In this document: piece after piece, positions 25,770 to 34,718 of the stretch
How the letters are laid out: the number at the start of each line of letters is the position of its first letter
How positions within the stretch are numbered: the first letter of the stretch is position 1
Assembly: GCF_002770725.1 (NCBI RefSeq)
Contig: NZ_NQVN01000009.1
Location: forward strand, 124,001 to 188,000
DNA length: 64,000 nucleotides
From: Pleomorphomonas carboxyditropha
Lineage (GTDB): Bacteria; Pseudomonadota; Alphaproteobacteria; Rhizobiales; Pleomorphomonadaceae
Direction: 5' to 3'
Made by a program: the position numbers and the translations under genes
The notes under the pieces: model-generated
Database searches by the model: none
Told to the model about the DNA's origin: nothing
The model's input: the letters and a program-made list of their open reading frames with translations, nothing else

Positions 25770-26405
25770 TCAGAGCTTGGTGCGGGAGATGTACGCGCCG
25801 AGCCGATAGGTGCCGTCGAGCGGCACGCCGTCGGAAAGGCGGATTTGGCGGGAGTGGCCGAAGTCGACGCGGATCTCGGTCTCCGGCGCCTTGGCGGCGC
25901 GCAGGGCGGCGAGGCACCGCTGGAATGGCTCGCGGCTCGGTGTCTTGAGGCGGGCGTGGCCGAGCGCGCCGCGCCGCATGACCAGGGCGCGGGCCGGCTT
26001 CTGGGTGGCGACCCTGACGAGGTAGCGCGCCAGGAAGGCGGAGTGGCCGATCGGCGTTCGGCCGATGATCGCCCGCCCCATCACGAAGCGTGCTGGGTAG
26101 GCGACAGCGTCGACCAGCGTGCCGTCGACATAGGCGAGGTAGCGTACCGCCCCATCGCGGACGCCGACCAGCCAGCAGTCGGTGAGCGAGGCCGAGATCA
26201 CCTCGCGCTTGCGCGCCTCGCTCCAGTCCGAGAACCAGAGGCGGACACCGTCATGCACCGCAAGGAACGGCAGCAGGGCGGCCGGCGCCGTCGCCGGGTC
26301 CAGCGCCTCGCGCAGCGGCACCGGCAGCGTGTCGGTCATCGCCTTGGCAAGAGCGATCTCGTAGGGCGCGGCCGAGGCCGGCAGAAGATCGGCGGCGGTG
26401 GTCAT
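25770..26405 (-). CDS. Tail protein I (baseplate)
   Basis: 211 residues, P2 gpI family. Features are LLPASAAPYEIALAKAMTD near the start, LPFLAVHDGVRLWFSDWSE, and ISASLTDCWLVGVRDGAVRY. The ATG at 26405 overlaps the stop of gene J by 4 bp. The longer open frame upstream is a shadow of J. Confidence 0.9.
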   Translation of the reverse strand: MTTAADLLPASAAPYEIALAKAMTDTLPVPLREALDPATAPAALLPFLAVHDGVRLWFSDWSEARKREVISASLTDCWLVGVRDGAVRYLAYVDGTLVDAVAYPARFVMGRAIIGRTPIGHSAFLARYLVRVATQKPARALVMRRGALGHARLKTPSREPFQRCLAALRAAKAPETEIRVDFGHSRQIRLSDGVPLDGTYRLGAYISRTKL

Positions 26406-27310
26406 CCCGACACCTCGACGGTGAGCATGATCGTGCCCGGCAACGGGATGGCGTAGGGATCGGCCGCTATGTCGGTCGCCGGCGCTGTCAGATCGACGCG
26501 GGTTACCGACGTGCCATAGGCGGCACCGGCGAGCGCCGATACAGGCACCTCGGCGCCGATCGTCATGCGCGCCGTGCCGGCGGCGAGGATGCGGGCGACG
26601 GCCTCGAGCCTCACGGCCTCGGCGTCGGGGCCGCTCGGCACCGTCACCTTGCCAGTCACGTCGTAGACGTTGCGCGTCGCCCGCAGGGCCGAGACGCTGG
26701 TTGCCTCCGGCTTGACCGAGGCCGACGTGCAGGCTGTCCGCACGGCCGCCAGCTCCTCGTCCGTGGCATCGCGACCGTCGGGGCCGGAGACCACGATATC
26801 GACGTCGCCCTTGCGGCCGTGTACGGATCGGCCGATCACGCGGCCGGCCAGCATGGACGGCCACGCGGTCATTGCCTCGTAGAGGTAGCGGTCGGCCGAG
26901 CCAGCGGCCGGCCGCGTGAAGGCCAGTAGATAGCGCTGCAGCAGCCGTGCGTCGGTCTCCATCACCGCCTCGGTGGTGTCCGTGGCCGCGACGAGGATCA
27001 GGCGCTCGATGCCGATGCGGGCAACGATGTTGTCCAGGTCGTTGCCCTCGGCGAGCGGCGCCAGCAACGCCTTGATCACGTCGTTGACGCGCTGGCGGTC
27101 GAGCAGGCGGAGATAGGACCAAGCCTCCGAAGCGATGACGGTCGGGTCGGTTTCAAGGGTGCCGACGTCCCACTCGGGCAGCGTCGGGTCGATCGCGCGC
27201 GCCTCTGCCCAAGCGGCGGCAAAGCGTGCGAGAAAAGCGGCCTGCAGCGTCTCGAAATCGAGCGCCTCGATGACCGTCGGCGCCGGCAGGCGGGAAAGGT
27301 CGATGGTCAC
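26402..27310 (-). CDS. Baseplate assembly protein J
   Basis: 302 residues, P2 gpJ/Mu gp47 family. It contains the typical start DLSRLPAPTVIEALDFETLQ, the segment ARIGIERLILV, RYLLAFTRPAAGSADRYLYE and SGPDGRDATDEELAAVRTAC. It forms the baseplate wedge with W. Overlaps W and I by 4 bp each. Confidence 0.93.
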   Translation of the reverse strand: MTIDLSRLPAPTVIEALDFETLQAAFLARFAAAWAEARAIDPTLPEWDVGTLETDPTVIASEAWSYLRLLDRQRVNDVIKALLAPLAEGNDLDNIVARIGIERLILVAATDTTEAVMETDARLLQRYLLAFTRPAAGSADRYLYEAMTAWPSMLAGRVIGRSVHGRKGDVDIVVSGPDGRDATDEELAAVRTACTSASVKPEATSVSALRATRNVYDVTGKVTVPSGPDAEAVRLEAVARILAAGTARMTIGAEVPVSALAGAAYGTSVTRVDLTAPATDIAADPYAIPLPGTIMLTVEVSG

Positions 27311-27717
27311 GCCGCTTGCCTCCCCTGCAGGTAGCGCGCGGTCAGGGCGATCTTGCCGCCGACCGGCAGGGCGATCGTATAGTTGCCGAGCCGGCCCTCC
27401 GGGTAATAGAGGCCGGCATGGCGGAGCCCGAGCCCGCCTTCCCGGGTAAGCCGGACGAGCTGCATTTCCTTGTTCCGATACTCGGGCTCCCAGGTGTGGG
27501 CGGCGGTGATGAGGTCGTTGTAGAGCCCGAGCGCCGTCGCGGTGGTGATGTCCTCGGCGAGCCAGGACCGCAGGTCCGAACCGAAATCGAGCCGCATCAC
27601 CCGCGCATTGAAGCGGGTCAGCCAGATGACCCCGAGCGACTGGCGCACGTGCTCCCAGCCGGTCAGGATCTTGCCGGTGCGACGGTCGATGCCGGTTCGG
27701 AAGGCGATCGCGGTCAT
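27307..27717 (-). CDS. Baseplate wedge protein W (gp25-like)
   Basis: 136 residues of the GPW/gp25 family (FRTGIDRRTGKILTGWEHVR, LGVIWLTRFNARVMRLDFGS). This is a small wedge protein that initiates sheath assembly. Overlaps J by 4 bp. Confidence 0.9.
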   Translation of the reverse strand: MTAIAFRTGIDRRTGKILTGWEHVRQSLGVIWLTRFNARVMRLDFGSDLRSWLAEDITTATALGLYNDLITAAHTWEPEYRNKEMQLVRLTREGGLGLRHAGLYYPEGRLGNYTIALPVGGKIALTARYLQGRQAA

Positions 27718-27718
27718 C

Positions 27719-27907
27719 TCAGCCCTTGGTCTTGGAGGCCTTCGAAGGGGTTTCGACGGCGGTTTCAGCCTCGCTCGAAGCGAGCCTGATATGGCCGGCC
27801 TGCGCCTCGTAGCGGGCGGCCGTGTCGGTCAGCTCTATGGTGTCGCCGGCTTTGACGCGCCGGCCGGCGACGCGGGGAGGGGCGGTGTCGGTGACGAAGT
27901 ATTTCAT
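27719..27907 (-). CDS. Small tail protein (DUF2635-like)
   Basis: 62 residues (MKYFVTDTAPPRVAGRRVKA). It resembles the short Mu gp38-class proteins of the DUF2635 family, followed by a low-complexity C-terminal tail. It lies between V and W with short spacings on both sides. Confidence 0.65.
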   Translation of the reverse strand: MKYFVTDTAPPRVAGRRVKAGDTIELTDTAARYEAQAGHIRLASSEAETAVETPSKASKTKG

Positions 27908-27925
27908 TGGGGTCTCCTAGACTGG

Positions 27926-28480
27926 CTAGACTGGCGGGTTTGTGCGTTCGCCGCCCCTGAGGACGCCGCCATGCACGTGCGTGGAGTCGATCCGGACGCC
28001 GTTGTTGGTGATCGATCCGGTAGTGGTGATGTCGCCATCGATGTCGACGGTGGCCTTGATCGACAGGCGGGCGGTCTCGATCGCCGCCCGGTCGCCTCTG
28101 ACGGTAATGGTCGTATCCCCGAAAGCGATGACGGCCGCGTCGGATGCCTTGGACGGTGCGGGATCGTCGTCGGTGTAGGCGCCCCACTGGGCGATTGAGC
28201 CGGCGCCGACCGTGCCGGACGGCGAGACGAGCGTCATCGGCGCGCCGATCGGCGGCGGTACGTGGATCTTCAGGTTGCCGGTCGACGCCTCCGGCCAGCG
28301 CACCCACGGCGACAGGATGGCGCGGCCGTCTGCCGCCTTGCCGATCACAAGGCGCAGGCGGCGGTGGTCGTGATCGACCTCGGCCACCTTGCCCGGCAGG
28401 ATCATCTGCGCCATGCGTCGGTTGAGTTCGACGACATGGCGCTCCAGGACGCGTAGCGCGCGATTCTGCTGGGAGATCAT
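27926..28480 (-). CDS. Baseplate assembly protein V / spike
   Basis: 184 residues, P2 gpV/Mu gp45 family. It has an N-terminal OB-like domain (VAEVDHDHRRLRLVIGKAAD, SPWVRWPEAS), a beta-helical stretch (TTITVRGDRAAIETARLSIK) and a C-terminal tip with HVHGG, a probable metal-binding His pair. This is the membrane-piercing spike of the contractile tail. Confidence 0.9.
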   Translation of the reverse strand: MISQQNRALRVLERHVVELNRRMAQMILPGKVAEVDHDHRRLRLVIGKAADGRAILSPWVRWPEASTGNLKIHVPPPIGAPMTLVSPSGTVGAGSIAQWGAYTDDDPAPSKASDAAVIAFGDTTITVRGDRAAIETARLSIKATVDIDGDITTTGSITNNGVRIDSTHVHGGVLRGGERTNPPV

Positions 28481-29109
28481 GGATCGACCTCCCAGAGATC
28501 GCGCACCTCGATCGGCACGTTGTCGCCGAAGTCGGCTTCGGCGGAGGCCCGTCCGTCGTCATCGATGGTGACGGTCAGCATCGGCGCCGGCGCGTCATAG
28601 AGACCGGCGCCTTGGGCGACCAGCGTCTGCGACCAGGTGGCCGCAAGATAGCCGACGCCCCGCCCCTCGTCCGCGACGGTGTAGAGCGGCACCAGTTGCG
28701 GCGCCGGCTGCTCGGCCGGCGGCGTGATCTTGTTGAGGCTCCACGTCGTCTCCTCGCGATCGGCGAGGATCATCATCATGCGGTAGCCGAGCGCCCAGCC
28801 GAGGCGATCACGGTCGACGGCGCGGTTCTCGATCGCCTTGGCCTCGACGACGATGTAGGCCGCCCAGTCGACAGTGAGATCGACCATGCCGTTGATCAGC
28901 TCGATCGAGCGGACGCGCGACCAGCCGACGGCGATCCCCGGAGCCGGCACGATGGTCTTGGCGATCATCTGGGATATGTCGATCTTGCCGGGGTGCGCCT
29001 TGACGGTAACGCCGGGAAAGAGCGCATCGAGCCGGGCGACGATCGCCGCCTGCCATGCCTCGAGCGGATCGGCCGCGAGGATCTGCGCAAGAGTCGCCGG
29101 CTCCATCAT
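28477..29109 (-). CDS. Mu gp37-like tail/neck protein
   Basis: 210 residues (MMEPATLAQILAADPLEAWQ; DLTVDWAAYIVVEAKAIENR). Length and position after the virion morphogenesis gene fit the Mu gp37 (DUF1834-like) group, possibly a tail terminator. Overlaps both neighbours by 4 bp. Confidence 0.7.
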   Translation of the reverse strand: MMEPATLAQILAADPLEAWQAAIVARLDALFPGVTVKAHPGKIDISQMIAKTIVPAPGIAVGWSRVRSIELINGMVDLTVDWAAYIVVEAKAIENRAVDRDRLGWALGYRMMMILADREETTWSLNKITPPAEQPAPQLVPLYTVADEGRGVGYLAATWSQTLVAQGAGLYDAPAPMLTVTIDDDGRASAEADFGDNVPIEVRDLWEVDP

Positions 29110-29585
29110 TGCAGGAGGCTCCCCAGCCAGTCGGTGGTGACGTCGGAAAGCTCCACGCGATTATCGTCGGAGAGGCCGACGAATGGGCGCGGCGGGATGG
29201 TGACCTGACGGGCGAAGATCTGCTGATTGCCGATCACGAAGGCGAGGCGCTTGGCGTCCTTCGGTTTGATGGTCATGCCGTCCTGGTGAACGTGCGCCCA
29301 TTCCCAGCTCGCGCCCCACTCGGCCTCGTCGGCCGAGGCGACGAAGGCCACCGAGCCGAGCAGATGCTCGCCGGTGCGGAGCAGGATCGACGTGCCGGTT
29401 CGGTTCGGCGGCCAGGGCGTGCCGTCCGGCCCCGTCTTTTCCTCGGTGATGCGCCGGCGCGTCTGGCTTTCGCCGATCGCACCGACATTGGTCATCAGGT
29501 CGGACGGGTCGACGTGCTCGAGCGCCGCGATCTTGTCGGCTGTCAGTTCGAGGTCGTTGATGTCGACGACGATGGAGCTGCTCAT
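29106..29585 (-). CDS. Virion morphogenesis protein (Mu G / P2 S type)
   Basis: 159 residues. The family features DLMTNVGAIGESQTRRRITE, EEKTGPDGTPWPPN and QVTIPPRPFVGLSDDNR identify a tail-completion/virion-morphogenesis protein. In Mu the equivalent G lies upstream next to F. Here it has moved into the gp36-gp37 cluster. Confidence 0.9.
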   Translation of the reverse strand: MSSSIVVDINDLELTADKIAALEHVDPSDLMTNVGAIGESQTRRRITEEKTGPDGTPWPPNRTGTSILLRTGEHLLGSVAFVASADEAEWGASWEWAHVHQDGMTIKPKDAKRLAFVIGNQQIFARQVTIPPRPFVGLSDDNRVELSDVTTDWLGSLLQ

Positions 29586-30052
29586 GGCAAACCGGCCCTC
29601 CCAAGGCGGGCGCGGGTGAACACACGCTCCGGAGCGTCGACAAGGACCGTCTGAGGCGAGGCATCCCCGACTGAAATACCGTCCTCGGTAGCCCCGCTAC
29701 CCTCGAAGGTCAGCGCGCCCTTGCCGGCGACGATCGCCTCGAGGCGCTTGACGGCCGCCTGATTCCTCTCGCGGATGTCGTCGGTCAGGCGCGAGAAGGA
29801 CAGCGCCACCTTGTAGAGGGCGATGTCCATCACGTAGATCTTGAGGATGGCTAGACCGTCGGCGTCAAGCCGGTCCAGCTCTGACCGCGTGTAGCGGCCT
29901 TGCAGGATGGTCCGCGCCTCGATCGACGCATCGTCGAGCGCCCGCGCCACCCTGACCTCGTCGAGGACGCCGGTGGTCTCGTCGGCGCCGAGCAGGATCA
30001 CCTCCTGCGGATGGCGCTCGGTGAGGTCGGCAAGGGTGGCGTAGGCGGTCAC
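29582..30052 (-). CDS. Mu gp36-like protein (DUF1320)
   Basis: 156 residues (MTAYATLADLTERHPQEVIL; DDASIEARTILQGRYTRSEL). This is the DUF1320 neck/head-completion family found after the capsid gene in Mu-like phages. Overlaps G by 4 bp. Confidence 0.88.
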   Translation of the reverse strand: MTAYATLADLTERHPQEVILLGADETTGVLDEVRVARALDDASIEARTILQGRYTRSELDRLDADGLAILKIYVMDIALYKVALSFSRLTDDIRERNQAAVKRLEAIVAGKGALTFEGSGATEDGISVGDASPQTVLVDAPERVFTRARLGRAGLP

Positions 30053-30088
30053 GAGATCCAGTCTCCGGAAAAAGGCGATCGAGTTCGA

Positions 30089-30622
30089 TCAGTTCGTGGT
30101 ATCCGGCCAGGGCGCGGCGACGCGGCCGGCGCCGACGAAGGCGGCGTGCTTTTCTCGCGTCAGCCAGACGGTTTCGCCGATACCCTTGAGCTTGCCGCCA
30201 TGAACCGTCGGCAGGACGAGCGTGAAGCGCTCCTCCTCCAGCTTGACCTCGACAGGCGTCAGGGCGCCCGCGACCGGCGTCTCCGTCGTTTCGGTATCGG
30301 TCTGCCCGGTACTTGCGGTCGACGCCGGAGCGCCGTCGCTATCCGGCGGGGCGACCGTGGCAGGCTCCGGCGCCACGGTCGTTTTGGCATCAGTCTGGCC
30401 GACGCCGTCGACGGTCGCGGCCAGCGCCGTTTCGACGCCGTTGGAGCCACCATCGGGATTTCCGGTTGCCGTTTCGGAAGGAGCATCCGGGGAGACGGCC
30501 GGATTGCCGTCTCCCCCGGTTTTGCTGCTCGCGGGTATGGAGTTGGCCGAGACCACCGTCGTGTCGGCCGTATCGGTCGTATCCACGGCGTCGGCCTTGG
30601 CGGCCTTCGGGGACTTTGCCAT
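30089..30622 (-). CDS. Structural protein with low-complexity N-terminal two thirds
   Basis: 177 residues. Residues 1-110 are almost entirely Ala, Thr, Asp, Pro, Ser and Gly and acidic overall. The last 60 form a compact domain (LPTVHGGKLKGIGETVWLTR, ending AAPWPDTTN), resembling the small head proteins that follow the capsid gene in Mu relatives (gp35 position). The disordered N-terminus is unusual. Role unknown. Confidence 0.7.
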   Translation of the reverse strand: MAKSPKAAKADAVDTTDTADTTVVSANSIPASSKTGGDGNPAVSPDAPSETATGNPDGGSNGVETALAATVDGVGQTDAKTTVAPEPATVAPPDSDGAPASTASTGQTDTETTETPVAGALTPVEVKLEEERFTLVLPTVHGGKLKGIGETVWLTREKHAAFVGAGRVAAPWPDTTN

Positions 30623-30733
30623 TGCTTGTCCTTTCGTGAGGGAGCTTGCCGGGCAGGCCCCGATCCGGGCCGGCCCGGGAAACTCCGCCCCGGTCGAGGC
30701 CGGGACGGAAGGATTGGAGCTGCCCGCCTATGG

Positions 30734-31696
30734 TCAGCTGACGGCGTTCTGGATGATGAAACCCAGCTCCGGCGCCACGGTCATCTCGCGCGACTTCTCG
30801 CCGACACGTACCTTGACGCCGCCCTCGAGGCCGACGTCGGAGTCTTCGATAGTGCCACCGAACTTGTCACCGAGCCGGGCGGTGTAGCCCCAGGTCATGC
30901 CCATCTCGGTCGTGACGGTGGGATTGATGAACAGACCCTGGATCGACTTGCCCCAAACCCTCTGAAGGTTGGCTTCCTGACCGGGCATCGCGACGTTGAG
31001 ACGGCTTTCGCCGACCAATACCTGCCGGACCTCGAGCAGTTCGGCGAGCTGTTGCTTGGTGATGGCACCCTCGTCGGTGAGACCACCCTTGACCGCCTTG
31101 ATCAGGCGGGGATGTTTCTTGATCTTGGTCCAAACTGGCTGCCCCATCGCCACAGTGTTGGGGCGTGGGCCGAGCGTTTCACTGAGCAGCTCATCGAGGA
31201 TGGCATAGGGATCGCTTCCGTCCGTATCGAAGCGATCGTCCGCGTCCACGATATTGACTCGATTGGCCGCGACATAGTTGCTCGGGTTCTGCACAACGGC
31301 CGACGCGCGGATCTCGCGGCGAAGCAGCATCAGGTCGGCGAGAAACTGCGCCGCCACCTTCTCCGGATCGTAAGTGGAGAGGTTGAGTTCGCGCAGACGG
31401 CGAGCCTCGTTGATGTCGGAATTGGGAACCGGTGCATCGAGACCATGATCCTCGGTGGAGCCGTCCCGTTCCTGGCCGGTGAATTCGACCTCGTTGACAC
31501 GGCCTTTGCGACCGACGCGCGTTTCCGGAACAGTGAAGCCCTGGGCGAGATCGTAGAACGTCCACTTGAATTTTTCGGCCGGCACCGGGACGTAGGGCAG
31601 CACCTGGTCGGCGATGAAAGAGTAGGCGGGGTTGCGGTAGGCGATGGCGATCGCCGTCAGCGCGGCGGATACGGCGAAGGGGCGGCTCGAAGCCAT
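30734..31696 (-). CDS. Major capsid protein
   Basis: 320 residues. The start (MASSRPFAVSAALTAIAIAY, then NPAYSFIADQVLPYVPV) and the motif AQGFTVPETRVGRKG are typical of the Mu-type capsid group. The ATG at 31696 is preferred to the GTG at 31705 because GGAG lies 8 nt upstream of the ATG. It follows the cement-like protein and the protease/scaffold, as expected. Confidence 0.9.
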   Translation of the reverse strand: MASSRPFAVSAALTAIAIAYRNPAYSFIADQVLPYVPVPAEKFKWTFYDLAQGFTVPETRVGRKGRVNEVEFTGQERDGSTEDHGLDAPVPNSDINEARRLRELNLSTYDPEKVAAQFLADLMLLRREIRASAVVQNPSNYVAANRVNIVDADDRFDTDGSDPYAILDELLSETLGPRPNTVAMGQPVWTKIKKHPRLIKAVKGGLTDEGAITKQQLAELLEVRQVLVGESRLNVAMPGQEANLQRVWGKSIQGLFINPTVTTEMGMTWGYTARLGDKFGGTIEDSDVGLEGGVKVRVGEKSREMTVAPELGFIIQNAVS

Positions 31697-31751
31697 GACG
31701 GACACTCCAGGACAGGCGCCTGTTGACGCCTGTCAGTCGAGGGTTGAGGGA

Positions 31752-32132
31752 TCAGGCGGCGGCCGAGGAGCCGACCGACGGGAGCAGAAACACCTGCACG
31801 ATGTCGCCGGCGGCCGTTGCCTTGGTCGTGGCGAAGCCCGCAATGCGGATGACGGTGCCGGCCACCGGCGATGCCACGACGGCGCGTCCCTGGGCATCGG
31901 CAGTAACCGGATCGCCGGGCTTGATGACGCCGCCGGCGGTGACCGGCAGCTCGCCGAGCATGTGGGCATCGAGCATCTCGCCGGCGGCCGCACCGACGGC
32001 GTCGGATGCGCCGATGATGCGAGCGGCCGACGACGCGGCGGTGATGGCCTGACCGTCGTCGTTTAGGGCGACGAGACGCATACCGAGAATGGCAGCGGCG
32101 GCCTCGAAGGAAAGTGCGAAATGCTGCCGCAT
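31752..32132 (-). CDS. Capsid cement/decoration-like protein (DUF2190 family)
   Basis: 126 residues with the repeated beta pattern of DUF2190 proteins (GVIKPGDPVTADAQGRAVVA, SPVAGTVIRIAGFATTKATA). It sits between scaffold and capsid and probably decorates the head. Confidence 0.82.
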   Translation of the reverse strand: MRQHFALSFEAAAAILGMRLVALNDDGQAITAASSAARIIGASDAVGAAAGEMLDAHMLGELPVTAGGVIKPGDPVTADAQGRAVVASPVAGTVIRIAGFATTKATAAGDIVQVFLLPSVGSSAAA

Positions 32133-32171
32133 GATCGGCGGCTCCTTGTGCTGGGTGAGTGATGGACGCCG

Positions 32172-32684
32172 TCAGCCCTTGCGCTCAATGGCGGCAAGGG
32201 CGTCGACGGCGGTGACGGTGATGCCGAGCTTGGCCTGCTCGTTGACGTAGGCAGTGATCTTGGCGGCCAGATCGGCCGCGCCCTGCGCGTGGCTTTCCGG
32301 CGGGTTGCTCCCGTCGAGACCGGAGGCCCCGAGCTTGGCCGACGCGCCGCCGATGATGGCGGTCACGCTCAGGAGCCCCTCCGGTGTCGCCGCCAACTTG
32401 GCGTAGTGCTCGCGTTCGGCCGGCAGGATCTTCTTGTCCTTCAGCGCCGCCTCGAGCAGCGTGTTGACCTTCGCCGTGTGGTCGGCCGACTTGATCGCCG
32501 ACAGCTTGGTTTCCAGATCGGCAACCTTGCCGTTGGCCGTAACGAGGTCGGCGCCGAGCTTGGCAACGGCCGCATCATGGTCGGCCTTGGAGACCGATTT
32601 GGCCTTGAGGTCGGTGACGGCGGCGAGGATCGCGGTTTCCGAAGCGGATTCGGAGAGACCGAGGTAGGCGGCGATGGACTTCAT
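32172..32684 (-). CDS. Scaffold protein from an internal start (Mu Z type)
   Basis: Inside the protease gene and in the same frame, ATG 32684 (MKSIAAYLGLSESASETAIL) is preceded by AGGAG at 8 nt, a full ribosome-binding site. It would give a 170-residue scaffold alone. Mu makes Z from I in exactly this way. Confidence 0.75.
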   Translation of the reverse strand: MKSIAAYLGLSESASETAILAAVTDLKAKSVSKADHDAAVAKLGADLVTANGKVADLETKLSAIKSADHTAKVNTLLEAALKDKKILPAEREHYAKLAATPEGLLSVTAIIGGASAKLGASGLDGSNPPESHAQGAADLAAKITAYVNEQAKLGITVTAVDALAAIERKG

Positions 32685-33185
32685 GGAGGGCTCCTGATCG
32701 AGACCGGGTTTAGTTGACGCGACTGCGCCCATGGCAAGCGCCGGCGCGGCGACCAGGGCGACGGAATGAATCCAGACGGCGGTGCCGTCGTCGGTGTGGC
32801 GGATGGCCGGCGAGATGTAGCGGCGGGTTCGGGCCTTCAGAACGGCGACACCTTCTTCGAGCCACTCGACGGTGGCCCAGAGACCGTCCGCCCGCGCCTC
32901 GAGGCGTTTGACCCATCCGACGGTGTGCGGATTCCCGCCGCCGGCCGACGCATGATCGAGGTCGACGGGGATGTCGACGCCGTCGGCTGCAAAACGGGCC
33001 ACCAGATCCTCGGGCCGGAACTCGAAGCTGCGACCGTCGCGAGCTTCGACGCGGCCGCGCGGGGCGATCTGGATCATCGCAGGCGGAGAGATCGCGTCGG
33101 CGGCGAGCGTGACGGAGGCGGTGACGAGACCGAGCGCAAGCTCGACGGCACTGGCAAGTTGGGAGAAGTGAGGGCGGTTCGTCAT
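32172..33185 (-). CDS. Head maturation protease (Mu I type), includes scaffold region
   Basis: 337 residues. Residues 1-160 are the protease domain (GVDIPVDLDHASAGGGNPHT, with the DHA motif, and SPAIRHTDDGTAVWIHSVAL). Residues 168-337 are a helical scaffold rich in Ala/Lys. It is the first gene after a late operator (33223-33238), with only 37 bp between them. The protease should cleave the scaffold during head assembly. Confidence 0.92.
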   Translation of the reverse strand: MTNRPHFSQLASAVELALGLVTASVTLAADAISPPAMIQIAPRGRVEARDGRSFEFRPEDLVARFAADGVDIPVDLDHASAGGGNPHTVGWVKRLEARADGLWATVEWLEEGVAVLKARTRRYISPAIRHTDDGTAVWIHSVALVAAPALAMGAVASTKPGLDQEPSMKSIAAYLGLSESASETAILAAVTDLKAKSVSKADHDAAVAKLGADLVTANGKVADLETKLSAIKSADHTAKVNTLLEAALKDKKILPAEREHYAKLAATPEGLLSVTAIIGGASAKLGASGLDGSNPPESHAQGAADLAAKITAYVNEQAKLGITVTAVDALAAIERKG

Positions 33186-33512
33186 GCCGGCGACGATGCA
33201 CCGGCAAGGGGCGCGCCATGGCGCTGCATGTATGCAGCGCGGGCGGTCGGATCAGGAGGGGAATGACCTAGAGGTACGCCGCACCGGTCGGGGTGGTCAA
33301 GGCATGCGCGTCAAAATCAATTTCGAAGGCCCCTCAAAGCCCGTAGACGGCGACCGGCGTGCGGGGCGTCGGATGTAGCCCCCGGCGGCCGGCGGCCGCC
33401 AGCGGTCAAATCTGGGGCGACTTGTCGAAACGGCCCCGAAGGCGCATATTATGGACGAGCGGCGGCAAGTCTTTGCCAATCGCACCGAGGGAGATCAGCA
33501 CCCTCCCGCCGC
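33186..33512. other. Gene-free gap between minor head gene F and the protease gene
   Basis: 327 bp with no supported gene. It holds late-operator palindrome 2 (33223-33238), then towards F a GC-rich stretch with GGCGGCCGGCGGCCGCC (about 33387-33405) that may end transcription from the lysis/packaging operon. A new transcription unit probably starts here. Confidence 0.6.
33223..33238 (-). promoter_or_regulatory. Late-operator palindrome 2 (upstream of protease/scaffold)
   Basis: GCTGCATGTATGCAGC, part of a perfect 9+2+9 palindrome at 33221-33240. It lies 37 bp from the protease ATG and matches the sites upstream of the lysis and sheath operons. A -10 at the expected spacing (CATCGT) is weak. 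Confidence 0.7.
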
Positions 33513-34715
33513 TCATTTCCCTGACCGAGCAAGTTCCGCGAGCGCCGCCGCCTCATCTCGTTGGTGGAGCGAGGTGACGCGAAGATAACCCTTTGCGGAG
33601 CGGTGAACAAACGCTCGCCACCAGGTCTTGTCCACCTTGAAGAGGATGGAACGGGTGCTGGCCTTGCCGCGAGGGTCGGGCAGGACCGTGCCGGTCCGCA
33701 GCATCTCCGGCAGCACGCCGAAATCCTCGACATCGAGGCCGTGCCTTTCAACACGGGCCGCCACGTCACCCGCCTCGATCGACACCACCGGTGACCTCGC
33801 GCCGCCCAGCTCGTTGGCGAGCTTCGGGCTGACGCCGGCCGGCAGCCAGGTCTTGCCATCGACCTTGGGGGCGAGGGCGACGAACGGGTCCGACCAGAGA
33901 TCCGTGAGCGCCTTGGTCGATGCCCGTTCCGGCGCCTCGCCTAGCCGCAGTTCGAGATTGTCGAGCAGGGTCTTGGTCCGGTCGCGGCCGGGATTGCCGT
34001 GCCAGCCGGGGTCGATACCGTCAGGGATGCGCGAGATCTCGCCGGTGCGCCGGTTGCGCCAGTCGCGCATGACGACGGGCGGGGCGGTGTCAGTGTAGTA
34101 GACCCCGTCGCTCCGCTTGGTGGCGATGAGCGTTTCCTTTTCGCGCCGGCTGACCTGCCGCACCGAGCAGTGGCACAGCCAGCCGTTGGGTGGGAAATGC
34201 GTCGCCCAGAAGGGATCGTCGACCGGCAGGATGATGCCGACCCAGCCGAGGTGCTCCGGCCGGGGATCGGCCGACGTGGTGCGGACATAGAGCAGGAAGG
34301 GCATGGCGCCCTTGGTTCGCTGCGCCCGCTCCCATTGGCCGGCCGCCCGCGCTGACGACATGTTGCCCCAGAAGATCGTCCTCAGGCGGTTGCTCCGCGA
34401 GAAGTCGACCATGCGGTCCGGATCGGCGCCGGCCGGGTCGGACACCATGCGCGGCCCGGCCCAGCCCTGTGCGGCCAGCTCGGCGCGGATCTCCTCCCGC
34501 CACGTCTCGAATCCCTTGCCGGCCTTGATCGCCTTGCTGATCGAATCCCGGAAGGTGGTCACCAGCGACAGCTCGGTGGCTTTCGCGACTGTGAAGGCGT
34601 GAGCGTGCTCGGTGGCCCAGACATCGAGATGGGAGAACGCCGGCTTCAGGCCCTTCCGGTCGAAATAGCCGGTCACCTCGGGCGGCGGGCCGAAGCCCTT
34701 TTTGATCTCCGCCAT
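33513..34715 (-). CDS. Minor head protein F (SPP1 gp7 family)
   Basis: 400 residues. The N-terminal half is the Mu gpF/SPP1 gp7 domain (PEVTGYFDRKGLKPAFSHLD, RSNRLRTIFWGNMSSARAAG, HFPPNGWLCHCSVRQVSRRE with its Cys/His cluster). The C-terminal third has a separate globular domain ending TWWRAFVHRSAKGYLRVTSL, resembling the PBECR nuclease-like domains sometimes fused to phage head proteins. That last assignment is tentative. Confidence 0.88.
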   Translation of the reverse strand: MAEIKKGFGPPPEVTGYFDRKGLKPAFSHLDVWATEHAHAFTVAKATELSLVTTFRDSISKAIKAGKGFETWREEIRAELAAQGWAGPRMVSDPAGADPDRMVDFSRSNRLRTIFWGNMSSARAAGQWERAQRTKGAMPFLLYVRTTSADPRPEHLGWVGIILPVDDPFWATHFPPNGWLCHCSVRQVSRREKETLIATKRSDGVYYTDTAPPVVMRDWRNRRTGEISRIPDGIDPGWHGNPGRDRTKTLLDNLELRLGEAPERASTKALTDLWSDPFVALAPKVDGKTWLPAGVSPKLANELGGARSPVVSIEAGDVAARVERHGLDVEDFGVLPEMLRTGTVLPDPRGKASTRSILFKVDKTWWRAFVHRSAKGYLRVTSLHQRDEAAALAELARSGK

Positions 34716-34718
34716 GCG

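Noticed and set aside
29900-31726. Plus-strand ORF of 608 codons across the capsid region
   Set aside because: It is antisense to the capsid and neck genes, which are in a coherent minus-strand operon. Composition is that of a shadow frame.
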